Assembly (NCBI RefSeq): GCF_009296315.1 | Contig: NZ_WHLY01000002.1 | Location: forward strand, 2,232,001 to 2,296,000 | DNA: 64,000 nt | Direction: 5' to 3' | Source: Salmonirosea aquatica | GTDB lineage: Bacteria > Bacteroidota > Bacteroidia > Cytophagales > Spirosomataceae | Part shown: positions 61,535-64,000 of the stretch, in pieces | Numbering within the stretch: the first letter of the stretch is position 1 | How the letters are laid out: each line of letters begins with the position of its first letter | Notes under the pieces: generated by a model | Told to the model about the DNA's origin: nothing | The model's database searches: none | The model's input: only the letters and a program-made list of their open reading frames with translations | Program-made: the position numbers and the translations under genes

Positions 61535-64000
61535 TCACGCGTCAGCCATTCCAGGCTGTTCGGCTTCTTTATTCCGTATTTTGGTCAAATACGAGATCTG
61601 TGGACGTACATTGATTTCTTCCAGCATGTGGAAGGCTCGTCCTTCGCGCTCTACTTCCAGTATTTTTGAAATCCGGCTTTCTGGATCATTCATATCTCCG
61701 AAAGTAATGGCATTGGTAGGGCAAGTTTGGGCGCAGGCAGTAACAATTTCACCATCCACTGGACGCCTTCTTTCCCTGCGGGCCGTCAGTTTTCCTTCCT
61801 GAATGCGCTGTACACACATCGAACATTTCTCAATAACGCCTCTAGAGCGAACAGTCACCTCAGGGTTAATTACCATTTTACCAAGGTCATTGTTAAAATG
61901 GTAATCGAAATTGTCATTGTCGAAGTACTTGAACCAGTTAAAGCGACGGACCTTATAAGGACAGTTGTTGGCGCAGTAACGCGTTCCTACACAACGGTTA
62001 TAGGTCATTTGGTTCAATCCTTCCGAGCTATGGGTAGTAGCCAATACGGGGCATACCGTTTCGCAGGGTGCATTATTACAATGTTGGCACATCAACGGCT
62101 GAAAAGTCACCTCAGGATTTTCAGCCGCTTCTTCAAGAGCGTCGAGGCTTTCAGCAGACTTGCTGCTATAATACCGGTCAATACGAATCCAGTGCATCTC
62201 ACGGCGATTGATTACCTCTTGCCGTCCTACCACCGAAACATTGTTTTCTGATTGGCAACCAATTACACAAGCTCCACAGCCCGTGCAGGAATTCAGGTCG
62301 ATAACCATTCCCCACGAGTGGTTCTTATAGTTGTGCCCGTTCCAAAGTGTGATATCGGTGGCTTCTTTGGGACCTTCAGAGGTCTCTACCTCTGGGACAA
62401 ATCGACCGGCCATTACATTTTTCTTGTAATCGGAAAGAACGGTATCCTGTAACACCGACTCCCTACCCATTACGGTATCGTGCGTCTGAGTCTGAGCGAT
62501 ATCCCTGAAATCTCCGGTTTTGGTTATCGATGCCGTACCCGGCATGAATGACAGGTACCCTCCCACAAAAGTGGCCCATGGATACACATTCACACCCACG
62601 CCATTTGCTGACTTTCCGGCCTTTTCACGACCGTAACCAATCGCGACTGCTACTGTACCTGGAGCCTGTCCAGGTTGAATAACCACTGGCAGCTCAAGTG
62701 CCTTGCCTTTCAAGTCAACTTTTACTATGTCGCCCTGTTCTACTCCTAGTTCAGTGGCCGTAGCTTTGGCAAGACAGGCGTAATTGTCCCAGCAAGCTTT
62801 TGTAATTGGATCCGGGAACTCCTGTATCCAAGGATTATTAGCCAGACTTCCGGTGCCCATCCCTACTTTTTCGTATAGGACAAGTTCCAGGTCAGATCCA
62901 CCCGCTTTGAAAGTTCTGCTGATGGCAGCCGATGCGGCGTCCACATCGGTTGCCATTGATGTACTCGCGGGTTGAGAGGTACCTTTCTTAGGCTCAAATA
63001 CCCCATCATGCAACGACTTTATCCAGAATTGGTCAAACCCACCCCCGGCCGCTTGGGAATACATAGTACTGCGCCAGTAAGCTTTCACATATTCATGGTA
63101 ATCGGCATTTTTACCGGCCCATTTCAACAAACTGGACTCAGCCTGTCGCGTATTGTAGATAAGGCTAATGGCCGGTTGTGTGAGACTATAGTAACCCGAG
63201 CGCGGCTCTGCATCGCCCCAAGATTCGAGATAGTGGGAAGCTGGGCAAATGTATTTGGTCAAGGAAGCAGTTTCATCGGCCCGGTCAGCAAAGGATACGC
63301 TTAGGGGTACCTTGGGAAGTGCGGCTGCAATCTCGGCTCCGCGTGGGTGATCGTACACCGGATTGGCATTGAGGAACATGACGGCTCCAACACGGCCTCC
63401 TTTTAATTCGTCGATAAACCCATTCATGGCTACATCATCACCCTGACGAACGTTTAGAGGCGAACCAGTGTCGATCGTGGAGCCATAGCTGCCGAGCAGG
63501 GTATTGATCGAGCTAATAACAGTCTGAATGGCAGGGTCATTTGTACCCGCCACTACGAGCGCCTGACCTTTTGCAGCAATCAGGTCGGCTGCAGCTTTGT
63601 CTATATTAGGAATGTTTGCCGCCGATGCAGATACTGACTTGCCTCCTGTACCGGCGGCAATCTTATTATAAAGCGCCGTAACTACCGAACCAATCTGAGA
63701 AGGCTTCACAGCAGTACGGTAATCCGCATTGGAACCCGTCAGCGACAGAATTGATTCGAACTGGTAATGGCGCGACATTTCTTTCTTGCCTCCCTTTTCG
63801 CTACTCAACTTGCGCGTTTCGGCATATTGACGAGCAAAAGTACCCGGCATGAGCCAGGTTCCCAGAAAGTCACAATCGATACCGACAATGGTCTTGGCCT
63901 TGCTGAAATCAAAAGCAGGAATAATTCCTCCATTGGCCTTTAATAGCGCAGAAGCCGAATTTGCATCGTACTGAATATGAGTAGTAGCAGGGTACTTTGC
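61535..64000 (-). CDS. actB: Alternative complex III subunit B (iron-sulfur, molybdopterin-oxidoreductase-like), cut by window end
   Basis: The frame continues unbroken to base 64000 (IDCDFLGTWL directly precedes M-P-G-T-F), so the methionine at 63848-63850 is internal and the gene's 5' part is outside the window; 821 residues are visible. First part is a molybdopterin-oxidoreductase-like domain without cofactor (SVSFADRADETASLTKYICPASHYLESWG). Second part binds four Fe-S clusters through CTGCGACVIGC, CQHCNNAPCETVCPV, CVGTRYCANNCP and CSMCVQRIQEGK with CAQTCP. It relays electrons from the quinol site to the heme subunits. Confidence 0.95.
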   Translation of the reverse strand, partial: AKYPATTHIQYDANSASALLKANGGIIPAFDFSKAKTIVGIDCDFLGTWLMPGTFARQYAETRKLSSEKGGKKEMSRHYQFESILSLTGSNADYRTAVKPSQIGSVVTALYNKIAAGTGGKSVSASAANIPNIDKAAADLIAAKGQALVVAGTNDPAIQTVISSINTLLGSYGSTIDTGSPLNVRQGDDVAMNGFIDELKGGRVGAVMFLNANPVYDHPRGAEIAAALPKVPLSVSFADRADETASLTKYICPASHYLESWGDAEPRSGYYSLTQPAISLIYNTRQAESSLLKWAGKNADYHEYVKAYWRSTMYSQAAGGGFDQFWIKSLHDGVFEPKKGTSQPASTSMATDVDAASAAISRTFKAGGSDLELVLYEKVGMGTGSLANNPWIQEFPDPITKACWDNYACLAKATATELGVEQGDIVKVDLKGKALELPVVIQPGQAPGTVAVAIGYGREKAGKSANGVGVNVYPWATFVGGYLSFMPGTASITKTGDFRDIAQTQTHDTVMGRESVLQDTVLSDYKKNVMAGRFVPEVETSEGPKEATDITLWNGHNYKNHSWGMVIDLNSCTGCGACVIGCQSENNVSVVGRQEVINRREMHWIRIDRYYSSKSAESLDALEEAAENPEVTFQPLMCQHCNNAPCETVCPVLATTHSSEGLNQMTYNRCVGTRYCANNCPYKVRRFNWFKYFDNDNFDYHFNNDLGKMVINPEVTVRSRGVIEKCSMCVQRIQEGKLTARRERRRPVDGEIVTACAQTCPTNAITFGDMNDPESRISKILEVEREGRAFHMLEEINVRPQISYLTKIRNKEAEQPGMADA

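Noticed and set aside
63848-63850. Methionine as actB start
   Set aside because: The frame continues upstream to the window end with conserved-looking sequence, so it is internal.

Overview
The window is a chromosomal segment of a Bacteroidota bacterium, most likely of the order Cytophagales (Spirosomataceae-like; genus not determinable here). Support comes from TTTG-N19-TAnnTTTG promoters in place of -35/-10 boxes, Bacteroidota-restricted families (DUF5606, DUF3467), the secE-nusG-rplKAJL-rpoBC block with tuf and tRNA genes, and an alternative complex III / cytochrome c oxidase operon. No insertion sequence, phage gene, CRISPR array or replication origin was seen.

Layout. 0-6 kb (+): sugar-acid cluster with galactonate dehydratase, a mutarotase-like protein, a frameshifted PQQ dehydrogenase carrying an inserted cytochrome c domain, and an MFS acid-sugar transporter. 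5.9-9.9 kb (-): acetyltransferase, fatty-acid desaturase and cytochrome bd oxidase (cydAB). 10-13.7 kb (+): a frameshifted M28 peptidase, two unusual small proteins (a TIMP/NTR-like secreted protein and a free-standing EF-Tu-domain-3-like protein) and a GH28 pectinase. 13.7-18.3 kb (-): Tat-exported Gfo/Idh/MocA oxidoreductase, aldo/keto reductase, GH9 glucanase and a lipoprotein. 18.5-28.9 kb: DUF1573 protein, fused E1 alpha/beta 2-oxoacid dehydrogenase, a pglC-pglD-pglE-like amino-sugar/phosphoglycosyltransferase set, a secreted thioredoxin, engB, DUF5606, deoC, a glycosyltransferase and a lone KAS III enzyme. 28.9-32.7 kb (-): twin-retropepsin/PDZ protein, M1 peptidase and DUF3467.

32.8-46.5 kb (-) is the transcription/translation block, read tRNA-Tyr, tRNA-Gly, tRNA-Thr, tuf, tRNA-Trp, secE, nusG, rplK, rplA, rplJ, rplL, rpoB, rpoC, with a textbook Bacteroidota promoter ahead of tRNA-Tyr and terminators after tuf, rplL (weak) and rpoC. 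46.5-49.1 kb (-) is an ECF sigma factor / anti-sigma-like / outer-membrane protein operon. 49.4-64 kb (-) is one long respiratory operon: actB (cut by the window end), actC, actD, actE, actF, ctaC, ctaD, ctaA, ctaB, two subunit III genes, subunit IV, a SCO-like protein, a DUF420 protein and a small CxxC membrane protein, closed by a strong terminator.

Together these encode a menaquinol-to-oxygen chain (ACIII plus a caa3/aa3-type oxidase, with cytochrome bd as the alternative branch), periplasmic sugar oxidation that would feed it, and secreted plant-polysaccharide hydrolases (GH28, GH9). The most distinctive signals are two single-G frameshifts, a roughly tenfold excess of GGTACC in metabolic genes that is nearly absent from the tuf/ribosomal-protein genes, and two small proteins resembling families not usually seen in this form.
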